The position numbers and the translations under genes were made by a program. From assembly GCA_937146765.1 (NCBI GenBank), contig CAKZRP010000081.1, forward strand, positions 1 through 50,274: DNA of 50,274 nt, written 5' to 3'. The notes under the pieces are model-generated. The model was not told where the DNA came from, searched no databases, and worked only from the letters and a program-made list of their open reading frames with translations. Within the stretch, counting starts at the first letter, position 1. The number at the start of each line of letters is the position of its first letter. Positions 42,220-49,909 of the stretch are shown in pieces. The stretch comes from an uncultured Paracoccaceae bacterium (lineage in GTDB: Bacteria > Pseudomonadota > Alphaproteobacteria > Rhodobacterales > Rhodobacteraceae).

Positions 42220-44661
42220 GTGAAGTGTTTTCTTTCCCATAGCAGCAAAGACAAAGGGCGCTATGTTGCTCAAGTGGCAGCGAAGCTCGCTCCCAACATT
42301 GAATATGATGAACTGACCTTTGAAGAGGGTATGGGAAACCTTGAGGAAATCCTAACTGCTCTCGGTAGGTCAGATATCTTTGTTCTGTTTCTTTCAGAGA
42401 ATTCACTCGAATCTGAGTGGGTCCGTCGTGAGATTAGCGAAGCGAAAATGCGGCTTGAAAATGGTGAACTGAAACGGTTTTTCCCGATCGTAATCGATAG
42501 AACAATCACTTACAGGGGCCCACGCATTCCAAAATGGATCAGTGACAGCTATAATTTGCGACCGATTACGAAGCCAACTATTGCAGCAAAACGAATTCGG
42601 GAACGAATGATTGAGGCTTCATGGAAGTCTCATCCTCTCCTCAAGCACCGCGATCAGATATTTGTTGGCAGGAATCTTCATATTGCTGATTTTGAGCAGC
42701 GGATGGACGACCTATCTAAAGAGCAACCGCTGGTACTGTTTACATCAGGACTGAGGGACATTGGAAGAAAGAGCTTCATGCGCAATGCTCTCCGAAAGTC
42801 GAATATTGTTCGTGACACCTATGAGCCTGTCCGGATTGACTTAACACAGGAAGACAATGTCGAAGGTCTGATACTAAAGCTAGCAGATTTTGGCCTGTCG
42901 GATTCGATCGACATTTCGAACTTGTTGACGCGCTCTCAGGAAGACAAATATGATCTTTGCGCCCGTCTAATTTCAGATTTTTTTCCCTACAAGGAGATTC
43001 TCTTAATCGAAGATCGCTACTGCGTTGTCAGGTTCGATCGAGACATTGCTCCCTGGTTTGTGGAGGTTATTGATCGGATCGAACACAACTCGCTGGCCAT
43101 CTGCATAGCCACGTCCGCCAAAGCTGCCAAGCACAAGTATATTCGCGATGATCGCTTCTACTTTATTGAGTTGCCAGAGTTGCAGAAAGTTGAGCGCGAA
43201 GGGCTGTTCAAGCGATTCTGCGAGCATCTCGAAGTTGATCTGAGTAGAGAAGATTATAGGAATTTCTCGCCGTTACTCAAAGGATTCCCGGAACAAGTAA
43301 CCTATGCCGCCAATTTGGTTAGCGATCTTGGGCCACACCAAGCTTTTGAAAAATCGGACGAGATTGTATCCTTCTCGTCTTACAAAGCCAGTATTTTTCT
43401 TAAGCAATATGAAGATGATGAGGAAGCGCTCACTTTTTTACGTTTCTTGTCGTCCTTTGATTTCGCTTCGCTCGACTTTGTCCTCTGGGTGGCAGAGCGT
43501 ACAAATAAACCATTGGCAAACTTTATGGAGCGCTTTGTTGCGGACAGCGTTTGTGAAGCTATCGGCACCACAGGTCAGTACTTTAGGGTCAATGAGGTTA
43601 TCAGAGATGCGATTGTACGGGATCGAACAAGACTCGATAGCAACTATCATGATGCATTGACCGCGTTCGTGCAGAATTTCTCCGACAACTATGAAAAAGA
43701 GGGGTTTGACGTTTCGGAATACCATATTGCAGTCAAGCAAGCATTGATCACTGGAGTTGCATTGCCAGAGAGTATGATGATCCCAGCGCACTTTCTGCAA
43801 ACAATGAAGGACTTGTACAATAAGAGAATGTACCGTGAAGTTGTTGCACTTGCTGACCGTGTTTTGCAGAATTCGGATTTTTACGACGAGCATACACGAC
43901 AGGACATTCTCTATTATCTTTGCCAGTCTCTGGCTCGTCTTCAGGACCCTCGTTTCACAGAAGAGGTTCAGAAGATTACCGGACCGGAGCACGATTTCTT
44001 GTTCGGTTTCTATTACCGATTGAGGCGTCGGTTTGACGAAGCGTTGAAAAGATATAAACGCGCAATGAAGCACCAACGGACGGAGCAACGAGCGCGTCGA
44101 GAGGTGGTGTTCGTCCTGACCGCCACTGAAGCTTACGAGGAAGGTCTTTCGCTCGCGAAGGAGAACCACGAACGCTACCCGTCCAATCCTTTCTTGGCTC
44201 AGGCATACTTTCAGTGCTTGCTTCATGGCCCAGATGATCCGGAGATTTCTGACAAGCTGCTGGAGGTCTTGTCCGCTCTAAACCAGATCGGCGGAACCAG
44301 AGCTCAAGAAATGCACGCAAACCTTTCTGCTCGCTATGAGTTTCAGTTCGGTGACAGAGACATTGCCTACGGCCTTATCGACAAAGCGATACATGAGCAT
44401 GAAAACATCGTTTACCCGGTCTTGACGAAGCTGGACATGGCAACCCATGAGATGAATGCTGAGTTGATTTCTGCCTGCTTGAAAAAAATGCAATCTGGTG
44501 GCTTCGGGGCTGCGCATCATGGAGCTGTTACTAAGGCAAAGGCGATTTTGACCGCTCTTGAGGGAGACAAAGCACGCGCGTTGCGAATTGTCGAAGCCGA
44601 CCTTAAAGAGTTGAGTGCATCAGCAAGAGAGAAACTTGTTCGGAGAATCGAGCTTATCTAG
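42220..44661 (+). CDS. TIR domain / STAND-like NTPase / helical-repeat protein (candidate defence protein)
   Basis: This encodes 813 residues from the GTG at 42220, with GAGG seven bases upstream. Residues 1-100 form a TIR domain: KCFLSHSSKDK, an acidic BB-loop region, FVLFLSENSLESEWVRREIS. In this segment Trp67 and Glu71 match the WxxxE pattern holding the catalytic glutamate of TIR NADases. Residues 140-470 look like a STAND/NACHT-type NTPase, but the P-loop is altered: GLRDIGRKSF (177-186), with an arginine inserted before Lys-Ser. Residues 480-813 form TPR-like helical repeats, the expected sensor part. This architecture resembles bacterial NLR-like anti-phage proteins, which deplete NAD+ on infection. 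The gene is AT-rich (33-40% G+C in sampled 60-base lines), a sign of horizontal transfer. No known system name is assigned. Confidence 0.82.
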   Translation: MKCFLSHSSKDKGRYVAQVAAKLAPNIEYDELTFEEGMGNLEEILTALGRSDIFVLFLSENSLESEWVRREISEAKMRLENGELKRFFPIVIDRTITYRGPRIPKWISDSYNLRPITKPTIAAKRIRERMIEASWKSHPLLKHRDQIFVGRNLHIADFEQRMDDLSKEQPLVLFTSGLRDIGRKSFMRNALRKSNIVRDTYEPVRIDLTQEDNVEGLILKLADFGLSDSIDISNLLTRSQEDKYDLCARLISDFFPYKEILLIEDRYCVVRFDRDIAPWFVEVIDRIEHNSLAICIATSAKAAKHKYIRDDRFYFIELPELQKVEREGLFKRFCEHLEVDLSREDYRNFSPLLKGFPEQVTYAANLVSDLGPHQAFEKSDEIVSFSSYKASIFLKQYEDDEEALTFLRFLSSFDFASLDFVLWVAERTNKPLANFMERFVADSVCEAIGTTGQYFRVNEVIRDAIVRDRTRLDSNYHDALTAFVQNFSDNYEKEGFDVSEYHIAVKQALITGVALPESMMIPAHFLQTMKDLYNKRMYREVVALADRVLQNSDFYDEHTRQDILYYLCQSLARLQDPRFTEEVQKITGPEHDFLFGFYYRLRRRFDEALKRYKRAMKHQRTEQRARREVVFVLTATEAYEEGLSLAKENHERYPSNPFLAQAYFQCLLHGPDDPEISDKLLEVLSALNQIGGTRAQEMHANLSARYEFQFGDRDIAYGLIDKAIHEHENIVYPVLTKLDMATHEMNAELISACLKKMQSGGFGAAHHGAVTKAKAILTALEGDKARALRIVEADLKELSASAREKLVRRIELI

Positions 44662-45082
44662 CTATCCGAAGTTTTCGAGCTGAGCGTTTAGTCTTAATGG
44701 TATGCAAACGCAGAATAGATCGGCGGAGTGAATGTCAGCTTCGGGCCGCCAGCCGCATATGTTTGCAGAAAACTGCAAAGTCCGTTTCCTGCGCTTCGCT
44801 GTCCTTGGTGCTGGTTGCAGCATCCGCCCGAGCCACCGCCGCTTGGTGAATGGCAGCTTGCGGGCAACCCTTCGCGCATGCAGCAGAGATTTCGCCGCAC
44901 CTTGCATGAATGTCGTGGTTGGGCTGGCTGGCGTCATCTGGCGGCAGAGACCAGGTGCGGCATCCCAGCAACCCGGTGCCGTGCCGCCGCAAGTCGGCTT
45001 CGAGCCCTTTGCGGCCGCTTGATCCTCCCGCAGCGGAGCGCGGACGGCCGACACCAGCAAAGGCGCCGGCATTGCCTCAACC
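44662..45082. other. Non-coding stretch between the TIR gene and the SDR gene
   Basis: About 420 bp. Frames of up to 150 codons are open on both strands but lack ribosome sites, recognisable domains or protein-like composition, so I call none. GC content returns to the high norm within it. It contains CTGCGCTTCGCTG (44788-44800), also found at 50067-50079 beyond the LysR module. It may be decayed mobile or duplicated DNA. Confidence 0.4.
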
Positions 45083-45799
45083 TCAGGCGAAACCTGCCTT
45101 GCCGAGCGAGGCCCCGCCATCGACGAAGAGCGTCTGGCCTGTCATAAAGCCTGCCTCCTCCGACAGCAGGAAGGCAATTGTCGCGGCGACTTCGGCAGGC
45201 TTGCCGAACCGACCCATCGGCACGCCGGAGAGATAGAGCGCCTCGCCGTCGCTGCCGGGCGGGTTGTTTTCGCGGAAAAGTTCGGTCTCGGTCGGACCGG
45301 GGGCAACGGCGTTCACGGTGATGCCGGTCGGCGCCAGTTCCACCGCCCAGGAACGCGCGAAACTCACGAGCGCCGCTTTGGCGGCGGCATAGGCCGTGCG
45401 CTCGGGCATGCCGAGGATCGTCAGGCTCGAGATATTGACGACGCGGCCCCAGCCCTGCGCGCGCATCCCGGGCAGGAGCGCCTGCACGCTTTGCACGGCC
45501 GAATGCAGGTTGACCGAGAGCACCGCGTCGAGTGCATCGAGCGTCACCTCGCCCAGCTTTTCGGCCCGTACGAGGCCCACGTTGTTCACCACGCCGTCGA
45601 AATGGAAGCGGGCGGTCAGGTCTGCCAGCGCATCTGCGGTCTCTGCGCGATGGCCAAGATCGGCGGTGACAAGGGTGCCGGGATAGTCGGCGGCATGGCG
45701 GGCGATGCCCACCACGTCATGCCCCTGCGCCACGAGAAGATGCGAGAGCGCCAGGCCGATGCCCTTGGTTGCGCCGGTGATCAGGAATCTGCGTTTCAT
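45083..45799 (-). CDS. Short-chain dehydrogenase/reductase
   Basis: This encodes 238 residues from the ATG at 45799 (GGAG eight bases upstream). The classical SDR motifs are TGATKGIG (cofactor binding, residues 8-15), NNVG, the catalytic Ser in NISSL, YAAAK (Tyr and Lys) and the PGPTETE segment. The absence of an acidic residue after the second strand (GIARHAAD) leaves NADPH possible. Substrate unknown. Last gene of the operon CMD family - enoyl-CoA hydratase - peroxiredoxin - SDR. In context it may reduce a reactive carbonyl. Confidence 0.88.
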   Translation of the reverse strand: MKRRFLITGATKGIGLALSHLLVAQGHDVVGIARHAADYPGTLVTADLGHRAETADALADLTARFHFDGVVNNVGLVRAEKLGEVTLDALDAVLSVNLHSAVQSVQALLPGMRAQGWGRVVNISSLTILGMPERTAYAAAKAALVSFARSWAVELAPTGITVNAVAPGPTETELFRENNPPGSDGEALYLSGVPMGRFGKPAEVAATIAFLLSEEAGFMTGQTLFVDGGASLGKAGFA

Positions 45800-45859
45800 G
45801 GGGAAACTCCGGGATGACTGGAAAAGGGGCCGCCCCGTCATGGCACGGCCCCGCGGGGA

Positions 45860-46528
45860 TCATGCCAGCGCGGCCTCGCGCAGCGCGCCGAGCAGATCCT
45901 CGGGCTCGGGGCGTTGGGTGTAGTCCGGGTTGACATTGGCATAGAGGATCTTGCCATCCTGCCCGATCACGAAGCGCGCGGGCATCGGCAGCGTCCAGTC
46001 GGGATCGTCATTGAAGGCCGGCAAATCGTTCTTCAGGCTCTTGTAAAGCGCGACCAGATAGTCCGGTAGGGCGAACTTCAGCCCGAAAGCCTCGCCCACA
46101 GCACCCTTCTCATCCGAGAGGATCGGGAAGCCGAGGTGGTTCTGGCGCTGCGACTTGCGGCTGTTGGCGGCGGTCTGGGGCGAGATGGCGATCAGGCTGG
46201 CGCCCAGATCCTCATAGCTCTCGCGGGCCGCCTCCAGCGCCTGCAGCTCCATATTGCAATAGGGGCACCAGACGCCGCGGTAGAAGGTGAGGATCAGCGG
46301 GCCATTCGCCAGCAGCCGTTCCGAAGAGACGGTATTGCCGTTCGAATCCGCCAGGCTGAAGGAGGGGGCGGTATCGCCCACCTTCAGCGCTCGCTCCGGC
46401 GCGCCGGACGCGCGCAGTTCGGCGGTGGCGCGGTGCATGATCGCGATCTTCTCGGGCGTCATGTTGTAGGGCGCGGCACCGGATTCGAAATCGGCCTTGA
46501 AGGCGTCGAGTTTGGCTTGCAGGGACAT
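45860..46528 (-). CDS. Peroxiredoxin-like (AhpC/TSA) protein
   Basis: This is a 222-residue thioredoxin-fold protein. FYRGVWCPYCNMEL carries a CxxC where typical peroxiredoxins have only the peroxidatic cysteine, placing it in the AhpC/TSA-like (PRX-like2) branch. An N-terminal helical extension of about 45 residues precedes the fold. It probably reduces peroxides or disulfides in the cytoplasm. AAGGAAA lies about seven bases before the ATG. It is 26 bp downstream of the enoyl-CoA hydratase-like gene and 60 bp upstream of the SDR, so one transcript is likely. Confidence 0.87.
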   Translation of the reverse strand: MSLQAKLDAFKADFESGAAPYNMTPEKIAIMHRATAELRASGAPERALKVGDTAPSFSLADSNGNTVSSERLLANGPLILTFYRGVWCPYCNMELQALEAARESYEDLGASLIAISPQTAANSRKSQRQNHLGFPILSDEKGAVGEAFGLKFALPDYLVALYKSLKNDLPAFNDDPDWTLPMPARFVIGQDGKILYANVNPDYTQRPEPEDLLGALREAALA

Positions 46529-46554
46529 GGGAATTTCCTTTCAGGGAGAGGGAG

Positions 46555-47322
46555 TTATTGCGCGGCCATCTGGCGGGCGACTTCGGCGGCGGAGATGCCT
46601 TCGAGGGCGAGGCCATAGCCCGCGCCTTCGTCCACGATTCGGCGCAGACGCTGGGTCAGGGCGATGCGGGTGTAGCGCGCGGTCAGCGGCGGCAGGGCGG
46701 CCAGTTGTTCGGCCAGCTCATGGGCACGGTCGAGCAGCGTATCGGCGGGCACGATCTCATTCACCACGCCCCAGTCTTTCGCCTCTTCCGCGCCCAGTTC
46801 CTTGCGGGTCAGCAGGAATTGGCGGCCCCGGATCGACCCTGCCACTTCCGGCCAAAGGAGGTTCACCCCATCGCCCGGCACGATGCCGAAGTCGAAATGC
46901 GGCTTGTCCTGAAAGACGGTATGGGGCGCGGCCAGCACGATATCCGACAGCAGGATACATTCGGAATGGAGCCGCACCGGGCCGTTGACGGCGGCGATCA
47001 CCGGCACCTCGATGTCGAGAAGGTTCATCAGCACCTTCTTCCCCTCGCGGTAGATCTTGTCATAGCCGGTGGGGGTGAAGAAATCGAAGCCGTCGGGGCG
47101 GATCTCTTCCATGAAGGCCTGCCCGGTGCCAGTGAGGATCACCACGCGGTTCTCGGGGTCGGAGCCCACGGCATGGAAGAGGTCGACGAATTCCTCATGG
47201 GCATGGCCGTCGAAGATCAGCGGGCCGCCTTCGGAATGCAGCGCGATCTCGAGGACGCCGGAGGCGGAGCGGGTCAGCCGGGCATGGGGGAAGCTGTTCT
47301 TGTAGGTATCAAAGCGGGACAT
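46555..47322 (-). CDS. Enoyl-CoA hydratase/isomerase-family protein
   Basis: This encodes 255 residues from the ATG at 47322 (AGGAG eight bases upstream; an earlier start is unsupported). The crotonase fold is seen in VVILTGTGQAFMEE, PVIAAVNGPVRLHSE and DIVLAAPHTVFQDKPHFDFGIVPGDG. The oxyanion-hole glycine of GPV is kept, but the usual GxGxE segment reads RLHSEC, so ordinary hydratase activity may be altered. Role uncertain: crotonase members also act as hydrolases and isomerases. Second gene of the operon, 144 bp after the CMD-family gene. Confidence 0.82.
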   Translation of the reverse strand: MSRFDTYKNSFPHARLTRSASGVLEIALHSEGGPLIFDGHAHEEFVDLFHAVGSDPENRVVILTGTGQAFMEEIRPDGFDFFTPTGYDKIYREGKKVLMNLLDIEVPVIAAVNGPVRLHSECILLSDIVLAAPHTVFQDKPHFDFGIVPGDGVNLLWPEVAGSIRGRQFLLTRKELGAEEAKDWGVVNEIVPADTLLDRAHELAEQLAALPPLTARYTRIALTQRLRRIVDEGAGYGLALEGISAAEVARQMAAQ

Positions 47323-47466
47323 CGGTCTTCTCCTGAAAAAGTCGAGCATGGGTTTGCCTTGGGGAGAGGGTCCCGGGGGACATCCGGATATGCGGGGGCT
47401 GTCGCCCCGGGGCGTTGGGTCGGTTCGGCTGTCGGGGATTGATCGGCCCGGATGAGTCGGGTGAGA

Positions 47467-48033
47467 TCAGGCGGCGGTCTTGCCGGGCTTGGTCCATTCA
47501 TTGCCGGCCATGAAGCCGTCGAGTTCGGTATGGGCGATATGATTGGTGTAGTTGCTCATCACCTTGGTCGCGGTGCCCAGCACCACCTCCAGCACGTTGC
47601 GACGGGTGTAGCCTGCGGCGATGAAGGCGTAGGTGTCTTCGTCCGAGACCCAACCGCGGTTCTTCACCACTAGCGTGGCGAAGCGGTGCAGCGCCTCGAG
47701 CTTGGCATCGGGCAGCGGCGTTCCGGCGCGCAGGGCTGCGATCACCGCCGGATCCATCTTGATCATCTTGGCGAGCGTCGTGTGACCGGCCATGCAGTAG
47801 TGGCATTCGTTCTCGAAATTCGAGGTGAGGTAGACCACCTGCTGCTCATGCGGGGTCAGGGTCGATTTGCCGAAGAGCTCCCAGAGCTTGGCATAGCCTT
47901 CGAGCAGTTCGGGGCTTTCGGCCATATTGGCCTGCAGGTTCGGGATGAAACCAAAGGCGGCCTTCGTGGCCTCCAGCGCGGATTTCGAGGCCTCAGGGGC
48001 GGTGTCGGCGGTGTATTTGGTGAAGGTGTTCAT
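47467..48033 (-). CDS. Carboxymuconolactone decarboxylase-family (AhpD-like) protein
   Basis: This encodes 188 residues from the ATG at 48033 (GAGAGGA upstream). The all-helical AhpD-like fold is marked by ENECHYCMAGH, the CxxC-xxH active site of alkylhydroperoxidase D-type proteins. It probably acts as a disulfide reductant or peroxidase, working with the peroxiredoxin two genes downstream. It is the first gene of the operon, and a LysR-type operator motif lies 66-106 bp upstream of its start. Confidence 0.87.
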   Translation of the reverse strand: MNTFTKYTADTAPEASKSALEATKAAFGFIPNLQANMAESPELLEGYAKLWELFGKSTLTPHEQQVVYLTSNFENECHYCMAGHTTLAKMIKMDPAVIAALRAGTPLPDAKLEALHRFATLVVKNRGWVSDEDTYAFIAAGYTRRNVLEVVLGTATKVMSNYTNHIAHTELDGFMAGNEWTKPGKTAA

Positions 48034-48098
48034 GGCGGGCGTCCTCTCGGCTGTCGCTGTTTCGATGAGAGGAAGGTGCGCCCATTCCGACCTGCGCT

Positions 48099-48139
48099 GT
48101 AGCCGCAGCTTTCGACTATTGCTTATTCCCTGCCGGAAT
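48099..48139 (-). promoter_or_regulatory. LysR-type operator, copy B (upstream of the CMD operon)
   Basis: The first 31 bp (48099-48129, starting GTAGCCGCAGCTTT) match those at 48971-49001 in 24 positions. Both end in the same dyad ATTCC-N5-GGAAT (here 48125-48139), which fits the T-N11-A rule of LysR-type regulators. It lies 66-106 bp upstream of the CMD-family start. Confidence 0.7.
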
Positions 48140-48249
48140 GAGCAGGGGCTTCCATGCGTCCCGGCCCGCTGCAGCACATGGAAAAAGGCGGGGCGCAGCG
48201 ATGCGCCCCGCCGGGGAAGGATCAGGAAGTTTCCGGGGGCCGGAGCGGC

Positions 48250-48882
48250 TCAGACCGGGACCAGCGCTGTCACCGCCTTGATGCCGCGCTGTACGGCGGG
48301 ACGCGCCTCCACGGCCTCATACCAGCGCCGGATATTGTCATAGGGATCAAGACTGACCATCGCGAATTCCCGCCGCCAGAGCCAGCCGAAATGGGTGATG
48401 TCGGCAATGGTGTAATCGTCACCCGTAACGAATTTGCGCTGACCGAGGATGCCGTCGAGGACAGCTAGGGTGCGCGCCGTCTCGGCCTCGAATCGGGAGA
48501 TGGCGGCGGGCAACTGTTCCTCCGCCCGACGGAAATTGCCCAACTGGCCAAGCGCGGGGCCGATGCCGGTCAGATGGAACAGCATCTGCTCAATCACCCG
48601 CGCCCGCCCGAAAGCATCGGCTGGGATCAGCTTGCCGGTTTTCTCGGCGAGATAGAGCAGGATCGCGCCGGATTCGGTCAGAGTGAAGGGCGCACCTTCC
48701 GGCCCCTCGCTGTCGACCAGCACCGGCACCTTGCCATTAGGATTGCGCGCAAGGTGCTCGGGCGACTTCTGCTCGCCCTTGCGGACGTTGATCGAATGCA
48801 GGCGATAGGCGAGGCCCATCTCCTCCAGCGCGATCGGGATGCGGGCGGAATTCGGGGTGGAGAAGGCGTAAAGATCAAGCAT
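48250..48882 (-). CDS. Glutathione S-transferase
   Basis: This encodes 210 residues from the ATG at 48882. The N-terminal thioredoxin-like domain begins LDLYAFSTPNSARIPIALEE and includes the cis-proline strand GKVPVLVD and the glutathione-contacting TESGAILLYLAEK. The C-terminal helical domain contains the conserved N-capping DDYTIADI. The active-site residue is probably Ser8 or Asn11, as in the bacterial beta/nu-like groups. It conjugates or reduces electrophiles with glutathione. It is divergent from lysR, with the operator copy A between them, and lies upstream of the CMD operon on the same strand. Confidence 0.92.
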   Translation of the reverse strand: MLDLYAFSTPNSARIPIALEEMGLAYRLHSINVRKGEQKSPEHLARNPNGKVPVLVDSEGPEGAPFTLTESGAILLYLAEKTGKLIPADAFGRARVIEQMLFHLTGIGPALGQLGNFRRAEEQLPAAISRFEAETARTLAVLDGILGQRKFVTGDDYTIADITHFGWLWRREFAMVSLDPYDNIRRWYEAVEARPAVQRGIKAVTALVPV

Positions 48883-48970
48883 GGCGCGGGTTTCCTGTTG
48901 CGATGAAGGCCGGGGCGCCGCGTTCGGCAGCCGCCTGCAACTCCGTTCTCGCCATGCGGGCCGGATGCTG

Positions 48971-49011
48971 GTAGCCGTAGCTTTGGGATAGGGTTTATTC
49001 CACGGGGGAAT
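48971..49011. promoter_or_regulatory. LysR-type operator, copy A (gst/lysR divergent region)
   Basis: GTAGCCGTAGCTTT starts the 41-bp motif shared with copy B. It ends with ATTCC-ACGGG-GGAAT (48997-49011), whose right half overlaps the lysR ribosome site and first ATG. Binding there would repress lysR (autoregulation), while the motif sits 89-129 bp upstream of gst in the same orientation as copy B relative to its gene. Confidence 0.72.
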
Positions 49012-49909
49012 GGCGATGCAGCGTTTCGCGGCGATGGAATGCTTCGTGCGGGTGATCGAGGCGGGCTCCTTCTCGGGGGCCGCGCGCGTGCTCCGAGTCG
49101 GCCAGCCGGCAGTCTCGAAGACTGTCGCACAGCTGGAGGAGCATCTGGGCGTGCGGCTTTTGCTGCGTTCGACCCACGGGCTGACCCCGACCGAGGCGGG
49201 GCGCAACTATTACGACCGCGCCCGTCGCGCGCTTGAGGAGGCCGAGGAGGCCGAGCTTGCCGCGCGGGGCGCGGGCACGGCGCTGACCGGCAGGCTGCGG
49301 ATCTCCGCCGCGACCACTTTCGCGCGGCTCCATGTGATGCCGCATCTGGGCAGCTTCCTGCACCATCATCCGGCGCTCGAGATCGACGTGATCCTTGACG
49401 ATCGCAACATCGACCTGATCGCCGAGGGGGTGGATCTGGCCCTGCGCATGGGGCAGCTGCCGGATTCACAGCTCCTCGCGCGCAAGCTCGGCAGCAGTCC
49501 GCGGCTGGTGCTTGCGACACCTGAGTATCTTGATGCGGCGGGCACCCCGCAAATCCCGACCGATCTGAGCCGTCATCAGGCGATCATCTATGACCGCGCA
49601 GGCGGCGGCAGCGACTGGACCTTCCGGCGAGGCGAGCAGGCGGAGACGGTGCGCCTGACCGGCCGGTTGGCGGTCAACGCGGCCGAAGGCGTGCGCGAGG
49701 CGGTCTTCGCGGGGCTCGGCCTCACCGTCTCCTCAACCTGGATGTTTTCGCCAGAGCTCGCGTCCCGGCGCGTGGTGTCGGTGCTGGATGATTGGCAGTT
49801 GCCCGGCGTCGATCTCTGGGCCGTCTCGCCCGGCGGACGCCAGATGAGCGCGAAGGCAAGGGCCTTTACCGGATTCCTGGAAGGGGTTGTGGCGGGGGGG
49901 ATGCGCTGA
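49010..49909 (+). CDS. LysR-family transcriptional regulator
   Basis: The product has 299 residues. The N-terminal winged helix-turn-helix (FVRVIEAGSFSGAARVLRVG, QPAVSKTVAQLEEHLGVRLL) is followed by the linker helix and a periplasmic-binding-protein-like effector domain starting GRLRISA. ATG codons at 49010 and 49016 are both possible; the second has GGGGA at better spacing. Divergent from gst. The duplicated operator motif upstream of gst/lysR and of the CMD operon indicates that this regulator controls both. Sequence resembles the DsdC/AaeR-like branch with many paralogues, so the inducer cannot be guessed. Confidence 0.93.
   Translation: MAMQRFAAMECFVRVIEAGSFSGAARVLRVGQPAVSKTVAQLEEHLGVRLLLRSTHGLTPTEAGRNYYDRARRALEEAEEAELAARGAGTALTGRLRISAATTFARLHVMPHLGSFLHHHPALEIDVILDDRNIDLIAEGVDLALRMGQLPDSQLLARKLGSSPRLVLATPEYLDAAGTPQIPTDLSRHQAIIYDRAGGGSDWTFRRGEQAETVRLTGRLAVNAAEGVREAVFAGLGLTVSSTWMFSPELASRRVVSVLDDWQLPGVDLWAVSPGGRQMSAKARAFTGFLEGVVAGGMR

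Noticed and set aside
41963..42406. A 147-codon reverse frame overlapping the TIR start
   Set aside because: Half of it is antisense to the TIR domain, and no homology or start signal was recognised.
44662..45120. A 152-codon reverse frame between the TIR and SDR genes
   Set aside because: No ribosome site, no recognisable domain; it overlaps the end of the SDR gene in another frame.
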